64,000 bases of DNA from Magicicada septendecula (GCA_034769895.1 CM068372.1:375367258-375431257); one strand, 5' to 3'; positions 21,538-31,768 are shown, numbered from the stretch's first letter. A program made the numbers and translations. Notes: a model not told the origin generated them from the letters alone.

Positions 21538-24500
21538 AATCTCTGGGTGAATATAAGACAACACATGACAAGAAGATCACCATAATATGTACTAATTATT
21601 TGAAAAATATAAGGGACGATTTGATCGAAGAAAATGATAACATGATGCCCATTAGAAACAATGAAATAGTGTATGTGAGTGCCCAAATAAATGGAATTCT
21701 ATCAACCATAATGATCGATACAGGGTCTAATGTTTCCCTGATCGACCAAATAGAATTAAATAGACTGCAGCAGGGAAGTAGTGTACCCATATCAACCCTG
21801 CCCATAAACAATATAACTATCATTGGTGCTACCGGCCGACAAAACAAAACCGTCCGGAAACAAGTATCCTTGGAACTTAATAGCAAAGGTATAATAGTAA
21901 CTATGCCATTTCTTGTTGCCAGCGGCCTACCTTTCTCATTACTTGTTGGATGTGATGTACTCAGACAACACTCTGCCATAATTAACCTGCGGCAGGGAGA
22001 AGTGTCACTAACCACAGAACAAGGAATATGGTCAGCCGATATAGTGAATGGTGGCAACTTACCATTGATAACAAACCACTATAACATGATCCAAAGCAAT
22101 TATTGCCGACAATCACCTGAAAGAATATTGACAGATTGGAAGAATGAAGAATTATGGTCAAGCAAGCTGGATGAGATCAGAAACTTCCAACGAGAAGAAC
22201 AAGATCCACAGATTAGTGTGCAACAGTCGGAGGAACTCATAAGTATATACAACAGATATAAACACATTTTTTCTGACGCTCCAGGCAAAGTAAAGAATTA
22301 TCAATGCCGAATACGATTTAAAGAACCCGTTGACTTCAAGAAAAAATCTTACCCCATTGCTTACTCACAAAGAAATGCAGTGAGGGCAGAAATCAATCAA
22401 ATGATGGAAGACGATATCATTGAATTAAGTCAATCACCGTATACAAGTCCAATAGTGGCGATACCAAAAAAGGACGGAAAGGTGAGAATCTGCCTCGACG
22501 CCAGAGAAATTAATAAAATGATAGTGAACGATAGAACATCACCGGGTGAAGTAGAAGAAATCCTTAAGAAGTTCCACGGTATAAAATACATTAGCTCTTG
22601 GGATACGGTATGTGGCTACTGGCAGGTGGAGCTACATCCGAACAGTAGGCAATACTTAGCATTCCTGTTCGATGGGAGGAACTATCAGTTCAAAAGACTG
22701 CCATTTGGACTGATAAATTCGGTCGCAGTATTTGTTAAATGTATGGACCAAATACTGGGACAAGATGTACTGAATTTTACCACAGTGTACGTAGATGATC
22801 TGTTAATAACATCATCAAATTGGCAAGAGCACTGTGCCAGAGTGGAAACCGTACTAAAAAGGTTATCAGATAATCACGTAACCCTTAAGCTGGACAAGTC
22901 AAAGTTTATAGCCCGAAAAATACAATTTCTAGGATTCAATCTAGCAGAGGAAGGCATATCTCCTTCGTCAGAAAAAGTTGAGGCGATACAACGATTCCCC
23001 ACGCCAAAAAACAAAAAACAACTTCAATCCTTCCTGGGAATATGCAACTATTACCGTAAGTTTCAAGATAATTATTCCAAACTAACAGCAAAATTCAAAA
23101 AACAATTATCAGTCAAGGACAAGTGGACTTGGGGGTCCGAACAAGATGAAGTATTTAACCAAATAAAAGAAAAGTTCTTGAACACCGTGATCTTACATCA
23201 TCCAGACTTCAAAAAGCCATTCTTCATGAACTGTGATGCGAGTGATGTCAGTGTAGGTGCGGTATTATACCAAGAAGATGAGAAGGGACAGCATATGGTT
23301 ATTAGTTTTGCAAGCAGAATTTTAAATGGATGCGAACGAAATTATCACGTCACGGAGAAAGAACTACTTAGTGTCGTGTTCGCCTGCAACAAATTTAGGA
23401 CTTATATTCTGGGATACGATATAACAGTGAGAAGTGACCATAGATCCATATCATTCCTTAAGCAGTGTAAACTCAGACACGGAAGATTAACTCGATGGAT
23501 ATTGTTGCTACAGGAATATCACATAAACTGGGAGTACATCCCAGGGAAGCAAAACGTAGCTGCGGACATCTTATCCCGTATAAACGTCCAGCAACAAACT
23601 TTCGAGGGTGAAAAAGAACAATTAGTTAAGGTGTATAACATTATTAAAAACAGAGTAGATCTAGAAAAAATAACCCAAGAAATAAGAAGATGTCAAACTG
23701 TGGATCCAAAAATAATGAGTATCCGGGAGAGAATGTTAAAAGATGAAGAAACCATTCTACAATATTATAAAATACATGACAACTTGCTATTTATTAAAAA
23801 CAATCCTGCAATCGGAGAATGGAAACTTGTAATACCATCTACAGTGGAGGAACAATTGATACTAGACTACCACATTAGATACGGCCATATGGGGGCTGTA
23901 AAAGTAATAAAAGCTCTACAGGAACAAGTTTACATTAAAAATATTTATCGAAAAGTAAACAAAATCATTCAAAAATGTGATATTTGCCAAAAAGTAAAAT
24001 GCAATAATTCAAAAAAGGAAGGTATGATGATACCTATCACATCAAGTCAGAAATTAGAAAGGGTATTCCTTGATATATGTGGTCCGTTTCCTATCAGTGG
24101 AGGAAGAAACAGATATAAATTTATAATCATTATGTTTGACCACTTCACCAAGTATACAAAGTTGTACTCCATTAACCGTGCAACAACAAAGAAAATAATT
24201 GAGATTATACTAACCAAATTTATACCAGAAGTGGGAAGACCGACGGCCGTTATAACAGATCATGGAACCCAATTTAAGGGAAATCTTTGGAAAAATAAGC
24301 TCTGTGAACATAATATTAAAACTTACAAAACATCCGTTTATCACCCAAGCAGCAACCCAGCTGAAAGGGTACTCAGAGAAGTGGGTCGTATACTGAGAAC
24401 CTACTGCCACGATAAACAAAGAGAATGGCACAATTATGTGAAATCCACTGAAGAATTTATAAACTTAGCTTACCACGACTTCACAGAAGTTACCCCATAC

Positions 24501-24881
24501 ACAATGATGTTTGAGCGGCCACCGCCTAGAGAGATAACCGATATGATCCAATTCCCCACCAACACCGAATATCAATTCGAGAAAAAAAGATTCTATAACA
24601 GAATAGCCGAAAAGGTAGAGCAACAAAAGAATAAATACGCTAAGAACCAGAAAAAGACTATTAAGTACGAGGTAGGAGAAAGGGTACTGTTAAAAAACAG
24701 AGAATTACCCAGCTCCATAGAAGGCATCACTAGAAAGTTACTATTATTATACGTGGGACCATACACTATAACAAAAGACAAGGGCAATAACACTTACGAG
24801 ATCACTCACCCCGTCACCAAGAAAATAAAGGGGGTATACAATCAAGCCTCAATTAAGAAATATTATGACAACCAACAATAA
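21507..24881 (+). CDS. pol: Pol polyprotein of family D (protease, RT, RNase H, integrase)
   Basis: 1124 residues counted from a GTG at 21507; translation most likely enters by -1 frameshift at 21489. Aspartic protease: DTGSN at residues 71-75. Reverse transcriptase: LPFGL and the catalytic YVDD at 428-431. RNase H: NCDASD around 575-580, then the TEKELL and SDHRS motifs. Integrase: zinc finger H789-x4-H794-x29-C824-x2-C827, catalytic D856, D918 and E953 (34 residues between the last two), and a C-terminal GPY motif. There is no chromodomain and no dUTPase that I can see. No stop or frameshift interrupts it. The C-terminal half closely resembles the family C integrase at 62938-64000. Its products would copy the element's RNA and insert the DNA, possibly also for pol-less families A and B (inference). 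Confidence 0.93.
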   Translation: MKTADSPSLDQSLGEYKTTHDKKITIICTNYLKNIRDDLIEENDNMMPIRNNEIVYVSAQINGILSTIMIDTGSNVSLIDQIELNRLQQGSSVPISTLPINNITIIGATGRQNKTVRKQVSLELNSKGIIVTMPFLVASGLPFSLLVGCDVLRQHSAIINLRQGEVSLTTEQGIWSADIVNGGNLPLITNHYNMIQSNYCRQSPERILTDWKNEELWSSKLDEIRNFQREEQDPQISVQQSEELISIYNRYKHIFSDAPGKVKNYQCRIRFKEPVDFKKKSYPIAYSQRNAVRAEINQMMEDDIIELSQSPYTSPIVAIPKKDGKVRICLDAREINKMIVNDRTSPGEVEEILKKFHGIKYISSWDTVCGYWQVELHPNSRQYLAFLFDGRNYQFKRLPFGLINSVAVFVKCMDQILGQDVLNFTTVYVDDLLITSSNWQEHCARVETVLKRLSDNHVTLKLDKSKFIARKIQFLGFNLAEEGISPSSEKVEAIQRFPTPKNKKQLQSFLGICNYYRKFQDNYSKLTAKFKKQLSVKDKWTWGSEQDEVFNQIKEKFLNTVILHHPDFKKPFFMNCDASDVSVGAVLYQEDEKGQHMVISFASRILNGCERNYHVTEKELLSVVFACNKFRTYILGYDITVRSDHRSISFLKQCKLRHGRLTRWILLLQEYHINWEYIPGKQNVAADILSRINVQQQTFEGEKEQLVKVYNIIKNRVDLEKITQEIRRCQTVDPKIMSIRERMLKDEETILQYYKIHDNLLFIKNNPAIGEWKLVIPSTVEEQLILDYHIRYGHMGAVKVIKALQEQVYIKNIYRKVNKIIQKCDICQKVKCNNSKKEGMMIPITSSQKLERVFLDICGPFPISGGRNRYKFIIIMFDHFTKYTKLYSINRATTKKIIEIILTKFIPEVGRPTAVITDHGTQFKGNLWKNKLCEHNIKTYKTSVYHPSSNPAERVLREVGRILRTYCHDKQREWHNYVKSTEEFINLAYHDFTEVTPYTMMFERPPPREITDMIQFPTNTEYQFEKKRFYNRIAEKVEQQKNKYAKNQKKTIKYEVGERVLLKNRELPSSIEGITRKLLLLYVGPYTITKDKGNNTYEITHPVTKKIKGVYNQASIKKYYDNQQ

Positions 24882-25015
24882 CTGTAAAAAACAATTTAAA
24901 GTAAAAAACCAACAAAAATACTTTAAATAAAGAAAAAAATAACGTGACAAACAAACAAGTCTGCCAATGTCATAAAGAAAATATCTCTAAAGAATGTCAA
25001 AATTCCAAAACATTC

Positions 25016-25364
25016 GTAAGTACAGCTTACACTAAGCATTAGAGAAACCATTATGATGAATAAAAATTGTAAAAAATCAAAAAAGATATGTAAGAAAAGC
25101 TTACCCAAATATCTTAATAATATTTTAGAACAAGTAAAAATGGAGAGATAAAAGTCACAAGGCATTCAGATAAAGTAAGAGCAACCAACTTACTACAATA
25201 TTTAAATAAAAATTAACAATAGAGGAGTGTAGTTACAAAACATTCCTCCAAAATAAGGTTAAATTACCATAATATTTAGCCAAAAAAATGAGGCATAAAA
25301 AGCATAACATACTGTAAAGGAATAAGCTACAAAAATTCCTAACTAGTAAGAAGCCATAACTTAC
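25016..25364 (+). repeat. Degenerate tandem array of GTAAG...CTTAC hairpins (family D)
   Basis: Four units carry a 5-bp perfect stem (GTAAG/CTTAC) with 5-9-base loops whose sequence is not conserved. The equivalent array in family C (61617-62890) has about a dozen units, and family B has three such sites. Confidence 0.55.
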
Positions 25365-25771
25365 TATGATATTTAAAAATTATGAAAAAAAATATCAATC
25401 AAAATGATCAGCTTCCACAACTATTTAGAAAGAGGGGAAGTAAAATTACCCAAACCAATGATCACAAAACAATATAAATGAAATAAACGTTCTAAGAGTT
25501 ATAATGTGAAATGAGATGAAACAAAGAGTAATTAAAAATGAATAAAAATGTGAATTGTATCAATAAAAAACAATGCTTCAAATAGTATCTATAAAGAAAG
25601 ATGAAACAATATATGACTCGAACTGAGCTATAATGAAGTATAAAAGTAAAAGATTCCCAACAAATATTATGATTATGATTATTATTATTATTATTATTTT
25701 GAGTCACGAGTTGACTATATTTAAGAATTATTAATTGAGATTGTCTGTTGAATGAACCAGCAATCATTTTA

Positions 25772-25802
25772 CTGAGCAGGGATGATGTTCCCCTGATATC
25801 AG
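25772..25802 (+). promoter_or_regulatory. Conserved two-tier RNA hairpin (family D)
   Basis: CTGA/TCAG outer stem and CAGGG/CCCTG inner stem around ATGATGTTC, the same loop as in family B, where the inner stem is CAGAG/CTCTG. The A-U to G-C change is compensated on both strands. It lies about 300 bases before the 3' LTR. Confidence 0.65.
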
Positions 25803-25961
25803 TATAAGAGTAGTTTTGATGAAAAATAAGATTTATAGGGAATAAGTTATAATAAAAAGTCAATAAGCCAGTTCGCAATATGAGAAGATAATGAAGAAAA
25901 GACTGAGAAGAATGGAATTAAAGGATACAGAATTAATTATAAAAAATGAATGAGAAGCAGG

Positions 25962-26020
<59 letters not shown>
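25962..26020 (+). repeat. Poly(A) run of 59
   Basis: Uninterrupted A59, 64 bases upstream of the polypurine tract. It could be a microsatellite, the tail of a decayed retroposed insert, or an assembly-length artefact. Confidence 0.8.
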
Positions 26021-26027
<7 letters not shown>

Positions 26028-26084
26028 GATACAATTTATAATTTCATCAAACTCAAATTCACGTTTTATAAAATGATCAATTTT

Positions 26085-26099
26085 GGTGGAAGGGCATTA
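26085..26099 (+). promoter_or_regulatory. Polypurine tract of family D
   Basis: GGTGGAAGGG followed by CATTA and then the LTR start TATAACATTG. This is the expected primer site for plus-strand DNA synthesis. Confidence 0.7.
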
Positions 26100-29035
26100 T
26101 ATAACATTGCCAAACCCTGATCACATTTGATATAAAAAAGTATGTAAAAAATGCCAAGAAACCATATATTTTGATAGATAAATGATAACGAGAATGAAAG
26201 TAGTAAATATAATCAATAGTGAAGGAGGAAGAATACAACCAAAGGTGATCACAAAACAAGAAAATACGAACTAGACTGACAGACAACTGACGTTGACACA
26301 ACCCCAGAGATTGGCCAGATATCAACCCAAGTAAAGCGAGACAAGAAGACAGTGAAGAAAAAAGAAGAAAATAAAAAATTACATGGCCATAACAAGTAAC
26401 TAACAAGATTGTTTTAAAAGAGCATAATTTTTTATTATTGTTAATAAGTTATGTTTAAATTTTTATTAGTGGTAACTTGTAAATGACAGTATCTCAGCAA
26501 TTGTTATACATAAAAAACCATGTGTAGATATGATTGTATGTATATCCTTATCTATAGGTGATGTGTCAGCTGTTATGTTTAAAATTACACTCATACAGAC
26601 AGGGAATAGAAATGTGTGCGTGGTTCAATCAGAGAACAAATTGTATATTCTACTATATACTTTGGAACTTTTACTAAGATTATTTCAGCAGTATGTATAT
26701 TATTTCAGCATTATGTGTTTGAAAGTATAAGGTTTTGGAGAGTTTATTTATTCGCTAATATTATTACTGTTGCTACAGATGTAGTATGTTTCAATTAACA
26801 CAATATATTTTAACATTATTAAGTTGTTGTTATTATTACTAATTATGACATTTCAGACCAATTTTTATCACTTTAATGACAATATATACAAAGTTATGTT
26901 TTGTTTGAAAGATGTATTTACAATACCATGTTGTTTGCATATTATAAAATGATATGTGACAATCTGAAGGTACCAAAAAAGACATGAACTCATTAGATAC
27001 AAAAACTTTGTAATAATAGTGAGATCGTGAGAAATATAAGGGTAATTAGAGATAGGTAGGGAGTGACAAAGTTGAACAGTGAAGTGATAAGTGTAATAAA
27101 ATAAACAGCATATAATCTTAAGAAAAAAGAGTTAAACAAGTGTGACAAACCCAAAATATAAGCACATGTTAAATGAGCAACTAAGTTAAGTATATTAGAC
27201 TGAAAGGCACAAAATAATTGTGAATGTAATAAACAGAAAAAATATTATCTCAGTATAAAAATCACCAGGTTGATTACTGTTATAAAAGAGATGGTGTAGG
27301 TATAGCACTCACCAAATTTGTTCATTTGTTAATTTAAAGAAAGAAGTTATTGGCTTAATGTTTAAGGCAATAATTACCAGAAGAAATAGTTTCACAGTAA
27401 TATGTTAGTATGTTTTAAGTAAGTAAGGAATTTATAAAGAAAATAATAGCAATACCTTTATAAGAAATAATAGGCAAACTATATTAATTATGTGTAACGA
27501 AAGGGAACATGACAGAATTATATTAAAACTTAGAAATAAGTAAATTATGTATTAGCATAGTATTATCCATTTTGGACTAAAACATTAATACATACATGGC
27601 TTAGACCAATCTTGTAAGATATCAAACTAATCTTTGAAAGAAAATACGAACATCTATGTAAAGATTACAACCATTGAAATTATCCCCAAGTAAATATAGC
27701 CATTATAAAATATTTATTCAAATTAAACAAAAAATTCAAGGTTTGATAACAATGGGTTTATTTTGAGATCGACCAGGTAGAATAATTACGTTACCATGGA
27801 AACTGTGGAGTAACAAGCCAAAAATACCGTTAGATTTTTTACTGAATGTATGACGCTTTAATGAGATAGACGCTAACTTTCGAGTGACCAAAATTGTCCA
27901 TTAAAACATAGCAAATATCAGAAAAAGTTATTAATAAGTGTATACCAAGACATAAGATAAAGACTGGAGCCATATTAGAGAAGTTGAGGCCAAATTAACG
28001 AAAAAAGAAAATAAATTACTACCAGTTAAACTGAAAAAGATGCCTGATGTCCTGAATCCAGCAAATTAAAGAAGATTATAGTATAACCCATGAATAACAG
28101 ATCGTATGAATTCGCCATAACTACGGAAGTGATAAGTACATCTTAAATTACCCGAAATATATAAATAAACTCACGTTAATTATCTCACTAAAGGTCGAAA
28201 TCTCACTGAACTGAAATTCATTACTTTCAAAGATTAAAAAGAAATTTAAGTCACTGACAATTTATAAACTAACCAATATAAACTGTTGTTAATGATCCAT
28301 AACTTGTAAACACTTCTGCTACACTGCGCTAAACCAATTATACATACACAATATGTTAGTTAAGTTCACTTGATGTAAGGGTGTGTATTGTTATTGTTTT
28401 TAAAACATTTGTAATCCTTTGAACGTAACCTCAAAAACCTATGACAAACGACATTAATAATTTGTATACAATTTTCAACAGACGCTATCATTAAACGTCT
28501 GGTATCAATTCAAATATCGATTGTCAAACCCTGTAATTGTCTCATATAAATAACCGGAGCATTTGTATTAGAATAATTTGTATTAAATGAATAACAATCA
28601 CTAATAAAAAATGTGTAAGTATTGAGTGTAACCACGGTGTTATAATTTCATTAGGAGGTGCACAATATTTTATGTACATTTCAGCAGACGACTAACGATT
28701 TACACAGCACACACAACGAATTGCTGAATGCTACAGTTGGCCTAGGCGGGCGGAAATATTTGAATTATTCAAACCGCCTGAGCTGCGCTGGTCATACACC
28801 TTTGATTTTTATTTTAATTGTTTTAAGAAAACAATTTGGCGCCACCGGGATTTTCTCACCCCTAGTGAACATCAAGACCTGGTTATTCGTACGTTCGCAA
28901 TGGACGAAATCTGCGGAAGTTGCACGCAGTTGAACTACGGATCGAGAAGACACGTACACTCATTACACACAAATTGTACATTATACACATTTTGCAGAGT
29001 AAAACGGTAGCCGTACGCACGAAGACGACATTACA
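26100..29035 (+). repeat. 3' LTR of family D, full length
   Basis: 2.94 kb, from TATAACATTGCC to CATTACA. Its reverse complement shows patches of similarity with the family B LTR, for example CTTTGAAAGAAAATACGAA (near 27635), GGCGCCACCGGGATTT (near 28839) and the GTAAGTATTG region (near 28615). This shows the families are related. It begins with TA rather than TG in both LTR copies. No gene inside: frames near 26530-26798 and 28658-28933 are short and unsupported. Confidence 0.8.
28545..28552 (+). promoter_or_regulatory. Putative TATA box of the family D LTR
   Basis: TATAAATA about 490 bases before the LTR end, followed by GC-richer sequence. It implies an R-U5 region of roughly 460 bases. 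The corresponding part of the 5' LTR is deleted. Confidence 0.4.
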
Positions 29036-29390
29036 ATATATATATATATATATTACTACGTTATTTTTAGACACTTACTTTTACACATATGCTCTTACTC
29101 ATTTGTGCGCACTTACCCATGTCTCGGAGGTATACTCCAATGTAACTAGAATAATAAGGTAGGCCACTCCGGCCAATTACGCTCCCATTGGTTGCTTCGC
29201 TCTGACGTCGACTGGTGGAAGAAATACGCGCGAGTCTTGATTTACCATGCAATCTTACCTGAGACAATGTCCTACTTAGCATCTCTCTGCTGTTTACACG
29301 AAATATTAACAATTGTAATGAGCTATTCATATAGAAAAAGGATTAAACAACAAGATTAAATGGTTTGCGGCAAAAAATAATGGTAAAATC
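29036..29390. other. AT tract, then sequence with no recognised gene
   Basis: 29036-29053 is alternating AT abutting the family D LTR end. 29054-29390 includes a relatively GC-rich patch (about 29160-29240) with two CCAAT-like motifs. I see no open coding exon. Confidence 0.4.
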
Positions 29391-29395
29391 TATTT

Positions 29396-29599
29396 CTATA
29401 TGTTTTTTGCTGTTTTTATGATTTTTACTGTTTGTTTAAGATATTTTTCTGTCGGGTCTTTATTTAATTGTATGCAGTCATTATTGTTGATGAAGTCTTC
29501 AGTTTTTCTGATGTAGTCTGTTTTGTCAATAATTACTGTTGCCTGGCTTTTGTCTGCTTTTGTTATGATTAAATTGTTATAATTATCTTGTTGGTACAT
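29396..29599 (-). pseudogene. PLE reverse transcriptase, N-terminal fragment
   Basis: The frame contains NLIITKADKSQATVIIDKTDY, the conserved start of the PLE RT domain (compare ITKADKGNTVVIMENTDYI in the element at 49757-52626), then DPTEKY. It ends before the catalytic motifs. Remnant only. Confidence 0.65.
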
Positions 29600-29677
29600 C
29601 CTCTTCGTTCACTTTTATAAACATTGTATATATATAAACTTTCACTATGAACTTACTTTGATTTATTTCCCCGAACG

Positions 29678-29704
29678 TTTCAACGTGGTATACGTCTTCT
29701 TCAG
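29678..29704 (-). ncRNA. Hammerhead-like ribozyme core (PLE copy 1)
   Basis: The minus strand reads CTGAAGA, then a GACGT/ACGTT-type stem, then GAAAC. This is the arrangement of the CUGANGA and GAAA boxes flanking stem II in hammerhead ribozymes, which are known from PLE terminal repeats. Stems I and III are not clear. Confidence 0.45.
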
Positions 29705-29759
29705 TGGGAGTAAATACTGAATGCCTTTACAGAGTAACGGTTATGGACTGTAGGACGAA

Positions 29760-30430
29760 TTGTTGGTGTTTACTCTATTTTTAATTTCTTTTATTGTCTT
29801 AATATCCTGCTTTTGTTTAGATTTGTTTTTTATTTCACTGGTGATTATTTTTTTAATTATATGTGTCGCTTCTGTTCTTTTTTCTTCTTGTGTATTGTCT
29901 TGTATTAGGTTAATGGCAAATTCTGTTTCTACTATTAAATTTTCTAGGGTTTTTGTTTATGTTTTGAGTTAGGTTAGTTTTTGACATATTGTTTAAATAT
30001 TCTGTTTCTTTTTTGTTAAATTCTGTGTTGCTTTAGGTTAATGATTCGAGGATAAAATGTGTATTTATTTTTGTTTTTTTGTTGTTCTTGATTTTTGTTT
30101 TGTTGTTTTAATGTGTTGAGTTTTCTGTTTGTTGTATTTGTTTTTTTTTCTTTTTTGTATTTTTCAGATTTTATTTTACTTTCTATGTCATTGTATTTAT
30201 TAATCCATGTAATTGGATGTAATATACTTGTTAGTTCTAGGTGTAATTTATATGTGTCTAGTGTTATGTTGTTTTTCTTACTGTATAATTATTAATTTCA
30301 TTTTGTATCCATAATTTGTGTGACTGTTTTATTGTTTTTGTGCAGTCATATTTTTGTTGTTTGTTTTTATGTTAATGTAATTAGGTGTCAATTTGTGTTT
30401 TTGGCATTGTCTATTAAAGTATATATTCAT
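29760..30430 (-). pseudogene. PLE N-terminal region remnant
   Basis: The minus strand, in several broken frames, gives segments such as TLENLIVETEFAINLIQD and NLSNTEFNKKETEYLN, which match the region before the RT domain in PLEs (compare ANLTNIELSTEEQNVLSKGL at about 50430-50500). Multiple stops and frameshifts. Opposite-strand T-rich open frames here are shadows. Confidence 0.5.
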
Positions 30431-30432
30431 GT

Positions 30433-30741
30433 TTGTGTTCATTAGTTGTTTCTTTACCCCTAAACAAACAAGAAACAGACAAAGAGAGAAATATAATATA
30501 CCAAATTGCTTGTGAAAATGGATATAATAAAAACACTGTAAACAAAATAGAAAATAAAATCAAATATAAAATAAAAACTGAACAATTAAGAATTAATCAA
30601 AATGAACAAAACAAAAATAATAACCATAAAAAATGGGCCACATTCACATACATAAATAATAAAATGACAAAGCTAACAAGCCTTGCATGCGAGTTTTGGT
30701 TACTATTCAAAATAGACTATTCGGGTTTTGGTTTACAATGA
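30433..30741 (+). pseudogene. PLE C-terminal linker fragment, inverted
   Basis: The frame contains ERNIIYQIACENGYNKNTV and KWATFTYINNKMTKL, typical of the PLE segment between the RT and GIY-YIG domains. It is oriented opposite to the neighbouring PLE pieces. Truncated before the endonuclease. Confidence 0.5.
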
Positions 30742-31181
30742 AATTCATATGTTGGCTGCACTGACGCTCATACCAACAATTCTCTTCTCGCATCTCAAAG
30801 CGACTCCCACCACATCACCATTCCTCTTTGATCATAAGCGTTTCCTGCATTCCCATGTCCTTAACTTTCAATTTTGCTATACTTGGAACTCCTCATAAAT
30901 TTTTCATTTTCCCATTTTTTGTCCTTCTTTTATAACCAATCAGCCCTTACTTTTGAAATGCCTCTCATATAACTTACAGTATGTGTAAATATTTTACCAG
31001 TTTGGCTTTTTTTTTTTTCAACATAATCGAGTACTTTTTTCTTATAAGCAATTTATATGTTGCAGGTGGAATGCTTTAAATGTAAAAACCCCATATATTA
31101 GGCATATATTGTATAATTCAGTACCATGCAATTTTCAGAGCGTTTGTTCAAGGTGAGCTTTGAGTGTCTGTTTTATTCCAG

Positions 31182-31318
31182 GTTATGAACAGATTCACCT
31201 CAGTTTTCACTTGACGTCAATTTACGACCACAGTATATTTGAAGCGTTCAGCAAAGTCGTACAGAAGTTGATACCACAGTTGCCCACCTTAGAGAACTTG
31301 CTCAACATTCTTATATCG
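31182..31318 (+). CDS. RagC: RagC/RagD GTPase, fourth-last exon
   Basis: The exon follows the acceptor TTTTATTCCAG and ends before donor GTATGT; it starts inside a Gly codon (phase 1) and ends in phase 0. It encodes [20 protein letters not shown] and on through [19 protein letters not shown], almost the same as animal RagC at the junction of the GTPase and C-terminal roadblock domains. RagC forms a heterodimer with RagA/B at the lysosome and recruits TORC1 when amino acids are present. The exons for the N-terminal nucleotide-binding part are not upstream in the window, so they must lie more than 31 kb away, across the transposon-filled region, or be missing from the assembly. Confidence 0.92.
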
Positions 31319-31383
31319 GTATGTTATTTTAATTTTTCTTTGTGTTTGTTTGTGTGCGTGCATTTAATTGTATTCTGAATAAC

Positions 31384-31690
31384 TCAGTATACAAGATATG
31401 AATCCTCTTGCACAGATTGAGTAGGAATTAGGATGAGAATTGTTGCCACAAAATGAGAACTGTTCACAATTCTGTATGTGACTCTGACTGTTATTAGTAC
31501 ATTCTCAGTTTTGTCTTCTCTAAGAAGCACGAGACTGTTCAGTCTACAATTGATCCATCTTCTTTTTGGCCTGCCAATATTTATGGTTCCACTGAGTCTG
31601 TAAAATATGATTTCTGTGGAAGGCATTCATATCCATTTGTGACATGTGATCTTTCCATCTTTCTCTATATTCTTTGCTCTTTTTGTTTAT
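31384..31690 (-). pseudogene. LINE reverse-transcriptase C-terminal fragment in RagC intron
   Basis: The minus strand gives RWKDHMSQMD and, after a frameshift, GRPKRRW. This is the region after the RT domain in many insect non-LTR elements. Short, broken, family not assigned. Confidence 0.4.
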
Positions 31691-31737
31691 AGTTTAGCCG
31701 GTTAACAAAGATGGCAAGACTACCAGTGCAGGCTCAC

Positions 31738-31740
<3 letters not shown>

Positions 31741-31768
<28 letters not shown>
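31741..31768. repeat. (CA)14 microsatellite
   Basis: Fourteen uninterrupted CA units in a RagC intron. Confidence 0.9.

Larger units (their letters stand above)
24882..26099 (+). other. Family D 3' noncoding region
   Basis: No env or other gene. It contains four hairpins of the form GTAAG...CTTAC (25016-25030, 25090-25104, 25175-25193, 25346-25364) at 74-171-base spacing, an ATT microsatellite (about 25672-25697), the conserved two-tier hairpin (25772-25802) and an uninterrupted run of 59 A (25962-26020). The polypurine tract GGTGGAAGGG (26085-26094) lies just before the 3' LTR and follows ATCAATTTT. Confidence 0.7.
19219..29035 (+). mobile_element. Autonomous Ty3/gypsy-type LTR retrotransposon, family D
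   Basis: Order on the plus strand: truncated 5' LTR, PBS-like leader, gag, -1 frameshift signal, pol (protease, reverse transcriptase, RNase H, integrase), 1.2 kb of noncoding DNA, purine tract, full 3' LTR. Both coding frames are uninterrupted, so the copy is young. The 257 bases of 5' LTR differ from the 3' LTR at about three positions. There is no env frame after pol. Both outer edges abut (AT)n tracts. Protease-RT-RNase H-integrase order and the integrase type place it in Ty3/gypsy (Metaviridae-like); I do not assign a named lineage. Confidence 0.9.
29396..30741 (-). mobile_element. Rearranged Penelope-like element, copy 1
   Basis: On the minus strand there is an N-terminal PLE region (30430 to 29760), then a 160-base insert with a hammerhead-like core, then the start of the RT domain (29599 to 29396), truncated there. 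A plus-strand PLE fragment from further downstream in the protein (30433-30741) is joined head to head. PLEs commonly carry inverted partial copies at their 5' end, and the same layout is seen at 49757-52626. Confidence 0.65.

Noticed and set aside
24882..26099. env gene after family D pol
   Set aside because: No open frame of useful length on the plus strand; the 128-codon frame on the minus strand is low-complexity.
29054..31181. Upstream RagC exons
   Set aside because: I searched for the nucleotide-binding and preceding RagC segments by eye and found only PLE remnants and noncoding sequence.
31384..31690. Short gene in the RagC intron
   Set aside because: The GRPKRRW and RWKDHM motifs mark it as a decayed LINE fragment.
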